Below, in pieces: positions 1 through 12,000 of a stretch of 64,000 bases of DNA; the first letter of the stretch is position 1; each line of letters opens with the position of its first letter. The notes beneath the pieces are model-generated. The model saw only the letters and a program-made list of their open reading frames with translations. It ran no database searches and was not told the origin of the DNA. Origin of the DNA: Chamaea fasciata. Its lineage: Eukaryota; Chordata; Aves; Passeriformes; Sylviidae. The stretch lies in the NCBI GenBank assembly GCA_029207755.1, contig JARCOQ010000006.1, forward strand, positions 30,896,522 to 30,960,521. The letters are read 5' to 3'. The position numbers were made by a program, and so were the translations under genes.

Positions 1-1318
1 TTTTTCTGGTGTTCATTTCAGCAAGATACAGGAGCTTTCATACAGCTGTACTGAAGGAAGTTTTCAGTTTGGTGTCTGAACGAGGGAGAAGTTATTTTTA
101 CTGCCCTGTTTCTGAAACTGCTCTTCATCTCTTACTATATGGCAGTGCTGTCAGCTGTGTCCTACAATGAAGCTCCCTCTATGCTTTTTCAAAGCAACCC
201 AACACTGAAGAAATATTTCCTCCAGCAGAAATCACTTCTGCTGGAGCATCTGGCATTGTTGCCTCAATGTGTTAATTTGCAGTGTCAAATCTTAAAAAAA
301 GTCATGGGCAGCAAAGTATTGCTTGTAATTGAAAACCTCTATTAGTACTTCAGGGCTCTAATCACCCCTTCTGCTATCCCTCCTTTGTCTAATTTTAAAT
401 ATAAAATATTACATGGGCAAAAAACCCAGGTGTAGTTGATATCGAACTACAGCCCAAAGTTAGTGATGCATATGGACTATGAGGATGCATAACATAAAAC
501 TGAATAATGTTTGCTTCCCCTTTCAGGGAACATAATAGGTAAAAGAAGAGTTTTCTTCCTCCTAATAATACTCTTCTAAGTATTTCTGGTTTTACATGGT
601 AGAAATTAATCCAAAGTCAGTGAAGTGTCTTTTCATTGGGATTTACAAAACCAATATACCTTCTATTAAATATACCTTCTATTCTGTACTAACAGTAGGT
701 AACTACTATGTCAGATACACTTATGACTCAACAATATCTTATCCATCAACATCTTTATATTTCAGCTCCACTTTCATTCAAAGGAATGATGTGACAAATG
801 CAGATCAACACACAGCAGCCACACAGGGCAATGGAGCAGCACTAACAGCACAGGTCTGGAAATCACTGGCAACCCGAATACTGGCACCCATGCCCGAAGA
901 GCTTCCTACCTTTTGAAATTCCATTTCTTTTGTGATCTATTGCTACTGCTTCCTCCTGAGTATTTCAGAAGCATCTCACACAACACAAAATACACAGTAT
1001 GTGGAAAAATATTTATTGCACTCGGGAAGGGGAATTATTTCTGCAACATCATCTTTCCTTGATACAGAAGTGCTACAAAATACACTACTGGACCAGAAAA
1101 CCCAACACCAAAAGAGCCCAACAGAAATCTTGGAGATTTTTCAAGGGTTCAGTTCTAGGTGTGACACAAACTGTGCATGCTCCTGGAGGGGTCCGAACCC
1201 CAAAGTAGCCCTTGCTGCTGGCCAGTAACTGCCTTCCAAAACATTTCTCTTTGTGACACTAGATAATCATAGAAGAAAGTTAGTCTGAAGAAAGATAGCT
1301 TTACACTATTAGAGATTA
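1..1318. other. Intergenic DNA, no supported gene
   Basis: AT-rich single-copy-looking sequence. A pyrimidine tract ending in AG at 20-21 is followed by a frame open to a TGA at 168-170 (about 48 codons), which is not long enough to support an exon alone. No repeat family, RNA gene or promoter was recognised in the rest of the block. Confidence 0.5.
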
Positions 1319-1502
1319 GTAAGAAATTTACTGTGCGGGTAGTGATGCACTGGAACAGGTTGCCCAGAGAGGTTGGAGGTGTTCAAGAAGAGGCTGGATG
1401 GAAGTCTGTGTAATCTAGTCTAGTGGAAGACTTCCTGTCCAGGGAAGGGACGCTAGAACTAGTAGATCTTTAGGGTCCCTTCCAAACCAAACCATTCAAT
1501 GA
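1319..1502 (+). mobile_element. CR1: CR1 LINE 3'-end fragment
   Basis: The sequence carries the CR1 3'-end wording in sense orientation: 'tggaacaggttgcccagag', then 'gtgttcaagaagaggctgg', then 'ggtcccttcca'. CR1 elements are non-LTR retrotransposons, usually 5'-truncated, and end in short direct repeats rather than poly-A. This copy is about 180 bp and diverged, so it is a dead fossil. The family call rests on recognised wording, not on an alignment. Confidence 0.85.
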
Positions 1503-4500
1503 ACTCCAGTTCTGTCTGTCCTTTAGGTATTTCACTTCCCTAACTCTACCTCTAGGCTCTTTTCCAGAGCAGATCAGCATGTGGGGAGCAGCTGGTTGTC
1601 TGACGTTGACATAATCCCTTGCCTTCCCTTTCCCTTTTCACTCTCACCCATACTGCTGCCCCTAACTCAGCTGTGGATCTTGCAAACAGCAAGAAGAGCC
1701 ATCTCCCAGAGCTCATCGTGCCTTCTATCCAGCAGCAGTTTGGGAGGCAGTTTAACCAGCGCTGCTCATATGGAGACCCCGAGTGCCAAAAACTCTTCTC
1801 GCGGTCACAAGGGGCCGCTGTTCACTGTCATAACCCAGGCAAGAGAGTTTGAGAAGCCTTCCCTGCATCAGCACCAAACAAAATTCTCGGAGCAATGAAA
1901 CTGAGTGTTTGAAAATGCAGGAATATCTCCTGAACTAGAAGACATATAGGTTTCTTCCAGGCGAGAAATGCCTTTTTTTTTTTCTTTTTTTTTTTCTTTT
2001 TTTTTTTTTGGCACAGGATTTAGATTTCTGCTCCTGTCATCAGGCAACGGAACCACCGTACCACTATGCTGCTTATTAAGAAGCCATAGAATTACAATAC
2101 TTGAACTGACCTTTAGATAGTGCAGATGGCATGCCAGTCTGAATTAGTGAAACTGGATATTGTCATGGTTGCCCAGTATACAAATTATTGAGGAAAACTA
2201 TTCCTTGGGAAAACAAGCACATAAAGACTTTAAAGTAGTGCGCATGCAAGCTACAGTCACAGCCAAAATATAGGATATGATGCTGAATGACATGGGAAAG
2301 ATGAAAGAAACCCAGGGGACCACTGTATTTCAGATCTTAGGATGGCATCAAACTGTACAGCTGAGAAATCATTACCTAGTCTGACACACCTAGAGCAATA
2401 CTACCCTTATGATTATTTGTATTTCTAAAGCAGCAAGACAGTAAGGGAATCTCAGTCTGAACCTGATTCAAAATTATTCTCTGAAGTATCTAAAAAAAGG
2501 TATTTATTCCTAGCTCAAATTAAAATATAAATGGATTTTTTAAATGACTGCAATTTCTCTTCAGCTTGTGATCACAATGCCAGCCTGGTTTCTTGTGCTT
2601 AAAGGATCTGTTCCAAGTAGTCTCTGCTATTCTGGCTATACTATTAACTTCAGAACTTGCACAAATGAACTGGCAGCCTCTTAGGCTGAAGGAGCCTGCA
2701 CCCAGCCTTTTGGACTACTTTTCTGGTTGTGCTCACTGTTGCTTGCATAGGAGAAATACCCAAGACAGTTCTCACAAGAAGTAGGGTTACAGACCATTGT
2801 TTGGTTTGAACTTCAGTGCATGTTGCTTTTCACATACCAGTAAATTTCTGGTTTAAGCTGAAGAGAGGGGTCCCTCCTCCCATTTTAGAGAACCAGGCAC
2901 CAGTAAGGGTGAAACATTATTCCTCCAAGGTAACAAAGATCTAAACTGAAGAGCAAATTAGTAAAGACTTGTCTTATATAAAATCGCCACACAGTCCTGA
3001 CTGCTGCACAAACTGACTGGAGGTGGGCATTAGAAGGAGCAGTCGTCAGTCCAGAATCTGCATTAGTAAACAATATCAAAAAATGTGGTGAATTTTCTTC
3101 TCCAGGACAATAATATAACCAGTAAAAGGAAATCACAGCAAGACCTGGACTAATATCTGTTTTTTCATCATGCTTACACACGTCTTTTCCACCTCCTTTT
3201 CAGGAAACTGGATTAGAATATGGACATCTTTATCCCTTGGTCAGTCTGGCCTCTCATACAGGCTCATGTCCCTTCAAGTCAGCCCCCAAAGCAGCTCAGC
3301 TCTTTGCAGGACGCCCACTTCCCACACAGCTCCAGCCAGACAAGCAGCCCTTTTGCAGCTCACCTCTGCTGGAAGTACTACCCTCCACAAAACTTCTCTC
3401 TGCCTGTTCCCAAATGAAGATTGAGCCAACCTTCCCATATCCTCGCCTTGATCCTGCCCAACCCTCAGGTGCAATGCAGGACACTGAGATCAGACACTCC
3501 TATTAACCCCCTAGTATCAACATGCAAAGCTTCATAGGAGTAAATTTTCAGCAAGGATCTGAAGAAAATTCACATGACAATCTGTGTAGGGGATTGGAAA
3601 GGCAAACAAGGATTTCAGGAGTTTGTGGCTTTAGTTACAAAGGGAAGAAATAACAGGCCTTTTACAATTAGGATTGGGCACAAACAGCTCAGAAACAACT
3701 GTAAGATAAAAGTGTAGTCCTTTGCTTTATTAGTCATCTAAACAGACAGAAGCTGATGTCAGAATGAGACAGACTAATTCCCTTCCAAATATATGCACTG
3801 CAGCTTGCTTAAAGCCTCTATGCATTCCCTTCAACCATGACCCCACTGTTCAAATTCCCAGTCTGGCTAATCTCCAGCTCGAACACATCCTTCTTGCCAC
3901 TGTGTATCTGCAGTCTTCACAGAACAGTAAGCAACACCACATTATCCTTGAAGATTTACCCCCTGGTAAATCCCCTTGTTAGACTCATCTAGCTTGTTAA
4001 AGAAATTCTCTTCCTATACTAACTGCAGATAATTTTCGGTCAGCAATAACAATGGTTTTTTTAATGTACATATTTATTTGTTCAAAATTCCCTTTCTTAA
4101 ATTGTTCACTTTTGTCCTTGTTTACCCAGCACTGTATATACTGACTCTTACAATCAGGTTGAAAGTTCACAGTTTTCCAGTTCTGTCAACCAGCAAATAA
4201 ACCTCAAAAATCTTAACACCAATTCTCTTGTGACTGATTCAGCTTCTAAAATATACAGTTCATTGGTTTTAACAGCACATTTTCTTTCACACCAGATATG
4301 CTGTACAGTTGTACATGACACTAAACGCAGAACAGTTTTCCTGAAATAGCAAAATAATAGTTGTAAACAACATAGTATTTGTATAGTACATGCTTTGAAG
4401 TAGTTGCTTTATTTAGAAGACAAAAAATACACAAAATCTTTTTGGAGGTCTTTTCTTGCCCATGCATATTTTTGTTTGTGTGTGTGAGGGCATTTCTTTG

Positions 4501-5057
4501 GTCTGTAAATAATTTGCTTGTCCATATCATTTTTTAAACATGCTGCATTGCTGAGTGAGAGGCACCTCAGGGTTTCTTCAGCTCTTTGCTGTAATTGCTG
4601 TAATTGCTAATACTCTGTTCCACCATGAAGGATATCTGTTTACTGTATTGTAACAGCATCCTTAGGGGTGCAGAGTGAATACATATTTAGAGAGAGAGAA
4701 AATTACCTTGAAAAGCAAATATGAAGATGGGAGGTGGACAAAAGGCTACTGCAATTAGACAGTCCGTTAAAAACACAGTTAAATCAATAGAAAAAGACAG
4801 AAAAATGAGAGAAGTTTCTAGAGTTCCCACCAACATTTAAGCATGTGGTTGCAAGGGACAGCTACATCAACTAGGGAAGAATGTACTTTTTTTTTCTAAG
4901 CTTTTTGTTATTATGTAACTTCTTACAGTCAATTGTGCCCAAAGGGCTTTGCCTGTAAGAAAGGATACAGAACTATTCTAGGAGACAGTTTTGCAAGATA
5001 CATGGATGCTACATTTTCAGGGACACCTCAAAGCCACTAAAAATATCCCATAACTGG
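1503..5057. other. Intergenic DNA with T-rich patch, no confirmed gene
   Basis: Besides the weak exon candidate at 1671-1838, there is a T-rich interrupted tract at about 1971-2010. A C-rich segment at 3204-3509 follows a good pyrimidine-AG acceptor; all or most frames are open there for 60 to 100 codons, which points to composition rather than coding. No RNA gene and no repeat family was recognised. Confidence 0.45.
1671..1838 (+). other. Candidate exon of unidentified gene (weak)
   Basis: A long pyrimidine tract (about 1620-1660) ends in AG at 1669-1670. It is followed by 168 bases open in one frame and then CAG|GCAAGA at 1836-1844, which would be a GC-type donor. The exon would be symmetric, phase 1 to phase 1, encoding about 56 residues with Cys-rich wording near its end (RCSYGDPEC, then VHCHNP). 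The GC content is higher than in its flanks and several CpGs are kept. The reverse strand has stops. I do not recognise the protein. A further AG-flanked segment at 2565-2602 could supply a phase-compatible ending with a TAA. It could equally be chance, a pseudo-exon or part of a non-coding RNA. No start codon, promoter or neighbouring confirmed exon was found. Confidence 0.25.
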
Positions 5058-5095
<38 letters not shown>

Positions 5096-5310
5096 AAAAT
5101 AACAAACCTACAAACAAAATAAACCAAAGGAAAAAACAACCACCTAAACAAGCAAAAAACCAACCAACCAAAAAAAAAAAAAAGTCCAAGCAACCAAGTG
5201 ATAAACCAAAAACAATCAAGAAAAAACAAACAAAAAATCACAAAAAATACGAAAACACACAAAAAAGCCCCACAAAAATCTCCCCAAAAATCTCCCCAAA
5301 GCCCCCAGTT
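5058..5310 (+). repeat. Poly-A tract grading into A/C-rich simple sequence
   Basis: An uninterrupted run of 36 A (5058-5093) continues into about 215 bases made almost only of A and C with occasional G/T: 'aaacaaac', 'ccaaccaacc', 'aaaaatctcccc'. There is no AATAAA just upstream and no gene-like sequence at its left, so it does not look like the tail of a processed pseudogene. The opposite strand reads as a Phe-rich open frame that is purely a by-product of the repeat. Confidence 0.9.
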
Positions 5311-6922
5311 CTGAATGTGTTCGGACAATGTAACCAAGAAGACCAGACGTGCAGTGCACTGTGCTGGAGTACCAACAGTCTGTCTGTCCTGGCCAGCACT
5401 GGCCAGCTCCACTGCCCTTTCCCTCACCTTCCCCTGGGAAATCCAGCTCCCCACCTCTCTCCATGACCTTCTGCTTGTACAGTCTCTAGAACCAAACCAA
5501 GGAGTCCGTGTGAGACAGCAGTTGAACTTACCCACGAAAAACAAGTACTTCAAAGGGCTGAAAGAACAAGGGTGATTAGAGGGCAGAAAGTTAATTCCCA
5601 TTTTCCTTTATGAGGAGAAATTCTGTGGTTTTGGCACTCTCAAAACCAGCGAAGCATTGCTATGATTCTATAACTCACTGAGATTTTTTACCTTTCATAA
5701 GTATTTGATCAGAAAAGACACATTCTCTTCTTCACCCCACATCCACCTTGTTTCTAGCACTCATTCCTCTTTCTAACTTGTAACTACTGAGATGTCTTTG
5801 TCACACTATTCTACTGTGGAGGACAATATCTTCTTTCTCCTTACACACAGCATCTGCAAATCATCTATTGCTTCATCTCTCCAAGGAAAAATGTGTCTTC
5901 TGGTACATATAATAAGGCTAAGGCTTGGTTTAAGAGTTTTTCTTAAGAATTCTGTTGTGTGTATTGATCCAAGCTTTAAAGTTCATCTGGTGTACTTAAA
6001 AATTTCTTCCTTAGCCCTGGAGAAAAATGTGAAGCTAACATCCAGGGTAATAAGATGGAAAATGCCTTCCTTATGATTAAATATATATTTATACTAGGGT
6101 TTATCTCCCTGATTCTGCTGTTTTCTTGGTTTAAGCAGGAAGTTATTTTCCTTGATTCATCTGCTTCTTTTTTTTTCTTTCTTTCTTTCTTTCTCCAGGA
6201 CTTAAGAAATGCATAAATATAATAGCTGTCCAGAGTGAGATGCATAAATGCCTTTGGCATTTAAACTGCCTCTCACACAGAATAGGATTTTTTTTTCCAG
6301 TTCAGCTATCTACTTCTTTGTTTCTCAGTTCTCAAAGCACAAGATGGACCTTAGAGGGGAGCATTAAAAGACCCATGTTCCTAGTGTATCCAAATGTCAC
6401 TTTAAATCCAAATTCCATTTTAAAAATCCTTCATTCTTGGCAAAACTGGAAGACAATTATGCTTACTAAGGAAGAGCCATAACAAGGCTCTCACAACAGT
6501 AACAAGAACATTTTATTGCTATTAAAGCCATAAATCATCACACAGAAGATGAACTTCATGATGATTACTTCATTTGCTATTACCTAAAGTAACAGGATAG
6601 GTGTTAGGAATAATACAACAGAAAAGGCAGAAAGATCAACGAGGACATGACATCTTTACAGGGCTTGTCCTTCCTCTTCTACCTCACTGGGTGATTTCCC
6701 TTGCAATACTGATATCAGGACCATTGACTCCCTGATGGAGTTGTGCCAGGATCTCCAACGCTACTCCTGTCCAAGCAGATCATACTCCTTGAAGCATGAC
6801 AGGAATTGCATATTTTGACAGCAGATCTGCCTCCTTTCCTTCTAGAGTAGGTTCTCCCAGTAGCAGTGTCCACAGAAAAGTCACCTTAAGGTCCAGTCAC
6901 TTAAACCATATTACTTTCTCTC

Positions 6923-6926
<4 letters not shown>
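5311..6926. other. Intergenic DNA, no gene seen
   Basis: Mixed-composition sequence without recognisable coding or RNA features. A short (TTTC)n run lies at about 6167-6195. The phrase 'ctatgattctata' at about 5660 resembles a CR1 end, but the neighbouring sequence does not match CR1. Confidence 0.5.
6167..6195 (+). repeat. (TTTC)n short microsatellite
   Basis: A run of T followed by about five TTTC units. It is a small simple repeat of no evident function. Confidence 0.8.

Positions 6927-6964
<38 letters not shown>
6927..6964 (+). repeat. Poly-T tract, 38 bases
   Basis: An uninterrupted run of T from 6927 to 6964. Read on the minus strand it would be a 38-base poly-A, but the sequence that would precede such a tail (6965 rightward) shows no polyadenylation signal close by and no coding similarity. 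Confidence 0.95.
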
Positions 6965-6966
<2 letters not shown>

Positions 6967-7881
6967 CTGCTTTTACTGAGCACAGCTTTACACTCAGTCA
7001 ACAACAACAGGAATATATAGCACAGCTGGCAAGTTTGAAGAGGCTGCAGTAATCAGAAAGCAGTAAAAGAAGAAAGGAAGAAAGAGTTGGATCTTATCTA
7101 GCCAATGACAAAAGAAGTTTTTGTTACGTTATTGAACACTCTCTTCTTCATACCCATTTGAAAAGAATATTTGTCTCCCAAAAGAAAATTATAGATTTCA
7201 AATGGAAACACAAGTCATATGACAGAGGGACAAAGGGCTCATGGGAGAAGAAAGCTTTCCCAGATTTTTTAACCTGCCTCTCCTGACAGACTTTGAAAAG
7301 CAGAAAGGATCTTAAACAGATAATTTACATTGATTTGGCTCTTTCTCATGTCCATCAGCTCCACACACGAAATGGGAAGACTCAAGCAAAACTTCCAGGC
7401 TCTGGCATCTAGGTCTAGAACAGACCTTGCCTAGAAGCACAAGCAAAGTGTCTGGAAATACAAGTTCTCTACTTTCACACAAAATTTTATTTAAGAAAAA
7501 AACATGCACTCCTCAAAAAATCTTGACAAAACTCAGATATCCTTTTCTACAGTGGAGACACCAGACATTGCTTAAGTGTGGGCTGAGTCACTTCTCACAG
7601 GAAGGACATAGTTGTGGAGTTCAGGGTCTCAGAGCTCCCCTATGAAGGTCCATAAACACTATTTTCCTCATTAACAGGGGAAGGCACCAGGTTTGACACT
7701 GACCTGGCAGTGCAGGATCTCAGGGCTGACTGTGCCTTGACCCTGGCTGAATCTGCCAGGGACAGGAATTCCTCTAATCCCAATCTCCAATCAACACCAG
7801 GCTCCACACCTTGTTCTGCATAACCCCGGGGATCTTTTCTGTTTGCTGGTATACATATATGTCCAAATCCCAGTTACCCAC
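6965..7881. other. Intergenic DNA left of the solo LTR
   Basis: No gene, RNA or named repeat was recognised. The stretch from about 7670 is somewhat richer in GC than its flanks and abuts the LTR. It may be older repeat material, but the family was not identified. Confidence 0.45.
7877..7881. other. Target-site duplication, left copy (CCCAC)
   Basis: CCCAC lies directly before the TGT that opens the LTR. The same five bases follow its closing ACA at 8527-8531. A 5-bp duplication is expected for some endogenous retrovirus classes, for example ERVL-like elements. Confidence 0.75.
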
Positions 7882-8526
7882 TGTAATAGATGTGCTGTAT
7901 AAAATTCGTGGATTAAATTTGTGTGTGTAAAATTATACATTGGAATTGAAAAACCCCGGATTCCTGGAAACGGTCTGAGGGCGTCTCCTTACACTCCAAA
8001 GTCTTTTTTCAGCTTGAAGGTGCTACCTCGACATCTGCAGAAGAGATAACGTGGAAATGGCTCATTAATCACGGGCCGACCACATCTTCGAAGTCACTCA
8101 AAGGATCTGATATCGATCTGGGTGGAGATTAACAGATGATTACATCAAGCCTTCCAACAGAAAATTCAGAGACCCTTCTTTCGGACTTTCATACAATTCC
8201 TCAGGAAGTTCTTTCAAACATCGCTCACAGGGTGTAGGACATTTCAATGATTGTATTATTTACATGATGTCATGTTCTTTGGGTGAATCTGCGTTCTTTG
8301 TGACAGTCTTGCTTTCGCCTCAGGGCAGAAAAATGGTATAAAACACTTACCCTGAGACCCCGAATTTGTGGGCAGTACTCTGGAGAAGCTCCCTTTGCTG
8401 CTCCCAGATTGTCCACCCAACATTCGATCGATGTTGTCCTGATTTATCTTGGCGTCTCGAAATTGATTTTTGAAATTGTCAAATAAATCTTTGGATTTTT
8501 TGAATTAGATCTGATCATTTATGACA
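7882..8526 (+). mobile_element. Solo LTR of an endogenous retrovirus-like element
   Basis: This is a 645-bp block that begins TGTAAT and ends ATGACA (TG...CA ends) and is flanked by CCCAC on both sides. Inside are TATAAAA at 8337-8343 and AATAAA at 8482-8487, about 145 bases apart, as in a U3-R-U5 layout read on the plus strand. Several CpGs remain (for example in 'attcgatcgatg' and 'ggcgtctcgaaa'), suggesting a fairly recent insertion. No primer-binding site, gag/pol/env coding sequence or second LTR follows, so it is a solo LTR left by recombination. It carries no gene. Class is inferred from the duplication length; the exact family is unknown. Confidence 0.8.
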
Positions 8527-8531
8527 CCCAC
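8527..8531. other. Target-site duplication, right copy (CCCAC)
   Basis: Right-hand partner of 7877-7881. Removing the LTR and one copy rejoins a continuous flank reading 'gttacccactgtgttc'. Confidence 0.75.
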
Positions 8532-8928
8532 TGTGTTCTCAGTGTCTAAATTCAGAACAGAATTTGTAGAAAACAAATACACACAAAAAAATAACAAGCC
8601 CTTCCTCCCCAAGCCCTCTGCAGTACCCACTGCAGACAGTATGTATGTTTTCTTGGTTTTTTAGCAGACTGGGAATATGTGTTAACATCTTCATTCTAAG
8701 TTTTAATTACACTACACTGAAGTCCACCTTGCACTTCAATGACAACATATTTTCTGGGTTGTGTCCTCCAACTTTTCACTGAAATAAGCCAGTGTCATGC
8801 AACTACAGCTCACAGTGCACGTTCATTAAAGGCAATGCCACACATGCAGCTGAAATGGTCATGCGAATGCAGGCTGACCTGAACAGCCACTCAGAAAAGA
8901 GACATTGAACAGTTGGTGACTCAATTGG
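8532..8928. other. Short intergenic spacer
   Basis: No feature was recognised between the solo LTR and the next poly-A tract. Confidence 0.5.
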
Positions 8929-9009
8929 AAAAAAAAAAAAGAAAAAAACAAAAAACAAAAAAAAAAAAAAAAAAAAAAAAAAAACAAAAAAAAAAAAAAA
9001 AAAAAAAAA
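8929..9009 (+). repeat. Long interrupted poly-A tract
   Basis: About 81 bases that are all A except one G and a few C. It is the third long A/T mononucleotide tract within 4 kb. There is no AATAAA or gene-like sequence immediately upstream. Confidence 0.95.
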
Positions 9010-12000
9010 CCCCTCATTTTTACATGTGTAGTCTGATCACACATTGGAACATGTCTTACAATACTGGAAAACTACGCACACGACTTCACTAGGCAGTCTT
9101 CTAAACCTAGGCTGTCTCTCCTATGCCCAGGATAAATTAAGGCACAGATTCCCTCTGAACTCATCAGTAGCATGTATGCCTGTGAGAAAAGCGTGACAAT
9201 TTAATTTTGCTCCGTTTTCTCAAGAGTTTTCCATTTCCTGTTTCTGTGCTGCATGGTAGAAGTGTACCTTACATTCAACGATTGTCATTGTTGAGAAAAC
9301 ATATGGGGAAGAACATAATGGGGGAAAATGGTTCTGCCCTTTTCCTTGAGGGCCACCCGTGTTTCAGCCCATGTGATATAGTGATAAATTCCAACAGATT
9401 TATTGGAACTTTTTATGCAGACTTCACTATATCAGAAACAGATTACACTTAACTCAAGTTTTCAGATTCAAAAATATTTAAATAAAAGTGTTTTCCTTCT
9501 GCTACTGCCCATATTTTTATTTGCCTTTAAGAAAATGCATGACAACGGAACACATCTGAAAGCAATTCTAGTAATCACTGAAAGGGTGACAGCAAAATTT
9601 GGAATGGAATTTTCCTTTAAAAAATCACCTTAGAGATGACAAAACCTACTGAAATAAGAAAAAACACTGTGAAATCCAATGCATTTAATTTTCTTTTACT
9701 CTCAATATATGTGTTGCTTAGCTTACATGCAACAGGCATCCAACAATGAAGTAAGAAAGTCCACAACTCTGACAAGGATTTAATGAGTTAATTTAATGAG
9801 GATTTAATTACAGATCTGTTTCCACTGTTTCTTTGGTTTAATCCTCAAACATTTCAAAATATCCAAAGATCTGGCAGTCTCTACAGTAAGATAGCTCAGC
9901 ACTACATGGTGAATTTCCTTAGTGATTCTTGAGGCTTTGATAGCACTGACAGAAGATTTACTAACAGTGCATAAGACAAATGTGCATAAACAAAGCCTGA
10001 CACTTGTTTTACTTGGAAACCACAGAGCTATATCAAATTAAGGTAAATTAATAAATAAAGAAAAATCTCAGCCCATAACTTAGTGAACATTGTTGCTCTT
10101 AGTAAGAATATACATGGATAATATAACTTACAAATTATTTCAGCAGGTTAACCAGTAAGAGAAAAAAGACCATAATTTTACTAACTATTGATCTTCTCTC
10201 TATACTGACAGTCACAGGTAGTTGTAACAGATTATTATTTTTTGTTAGTTTTCTTATCTGGGATACTTCGTTACAGGCAAACAAAGCTCATCATGAAGCA
10301 CATGCTGATCCCAAGAAATACCAGTGAGACCAGGGCCTAAATGTCTGGTGGGAATCAAGGCAAGAGATACAAATAAATCCTCTTGTATGATAGGAGAGAC
10401 AGTTCTTCATAACTAACAATCCACATGGCAGGCAAAATGACAGATGTATTTCTGTATGATAGGGCAACCTGACAATCCATTTTCTCATATGAGGAAAAAC
10501 CTACAGCACCTGAAAAATGGTAGACAAAAATAGAAGGATAGTTAATAGCAGTGAAAGAAGCTCATAGAGGTTATATACAAGGATAAATGAATACATCATG
10601 AAAGACTTTAAAATTGGGATTAAAAAAAATAACCTTTTGCAAACTTCTCTCAGAAAATAAAAAAAGAAAAAGAAAAAAAAAATCCACACAAATCTCCAAA
10701 CAAGTACTGGAAGGCTTTGTACCATTTATTTTGTTCATTTTACTTCATTCAGCAGACATCTTTTGTGCTGTTTTGCATTTTGGGTCATTTCCTTCATATA
10801 TATATTAAAAAATGTACTCTAATTGAACAAAAACAGTCAATAATGCTACATAAATTTTGCCAAGAAAAATAGTATTATGTTCAAATTATCCCACATAATT
10901 TGAGAAGTAAAAAACTCAGGAGTTGGTTTTAAATTACTTCTTCCATATAAAATCACAAGAGTTCTTCAGTTATAATTAAAAAGCTGCAAGTTCAACCATC
11001 TCAATAAAAAAAAAATTTAAGTATTATATCTGGATTCTTTATTAGCCAGATAGTTGTTCACCAAAGATAATTTTAAGTGGATTCAGTCTACAAATAAATT
11101 GTTGGGTCACTAGCTGTAGAATAGAAAATTTCTCAACAGACTAATTAAAAATATTAATACCTACCGCTCAGACATGCTAGCTGTAACCTTGAGTTACACT
11201 CACAGATAAAAGAGCAAGTCATTTTCCACCTCCATTGCTTTCTTATTGTGTCAGCTGAATTTGCTACAAAATGCCAATAAAAGGAGCTCTTCTTCTTTGA
11301 ACATTTTTTGATCCATTAACTAGATGAAAAGCTCTAGTTTATTTCATATAAAGCACTGAATGGTGAACATTTATCAGATAAGTCAGATAGAATAAAGATA
11401 AAGGAAAATAAGCCTTTTTAGGGGATGATATGTTTATAAGATGTCGCAACTACTGGAGTTTACAAAAACCTTCAGGGTTTAATACCACTGAGGTGTTATT
11501 TTGTGTTGCCCTCCCCACTTAATTTATTATTCAAAGATATACAACTATGAAAATCTTCTTATTAACAGCTCTACTGCTTCCTCCTCTCTTGAAGAAATAA
11601 TAAATATGATTGGGATCACTGGTATTTATCTCTTACAACAGACTGCAGACCAGTTCCTCACACATATATAGGGGAACATCACAGAAATCAGAGTCAAAAT
11701 GTCGGTCACCCATTTTCAGCAATGAAATTACACCCTTGTTCCAAAATAAATCCAAAGGATATGTGCACCTGTCTAAGAAATCACATTATATAAATATAGC
11801 TAAAATCTGCTATGAAATTCTAAATCAAAAAAGCTTCTCTGAAATGGATCACTATACCAATTGCAGTAATAACTCAGATAAATTCAACAAAGTCAATGCA
11901 CAGTATCAAAGTGACAGCCTTTATTCTATGATTCCCAGATCACATAAAAAGTATATGACAACTTCATATGATGTTTTACTATATTTAGATTTAAAAACAA

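Noticed and set aside
1186..1203. tRNA-like T-arm wording 'ggggtccgaacccc'
   Set aside because: The loop is too short and there is no matching acceptor stem, D-arm or anticodon arm around it.
5017..5601. 194-codon minus-strand frame rich in Phe and Trp
   Set aside because: The Phe-rich half is the complement of the poly-A and A/C tract; the rest shows no domain.
5655..5680. Possible CR1 3' tail ('gctatgattctataac')
   Set aside because: Upstream sequence lacks the CR1 3'-end words, so the resemblance is too short.
6927..7040. Minus-strand processed pseudogene tail
   Set aside because: No polyadenylation signal, coding similarity or flanking duplication could be found next to the T-tract.
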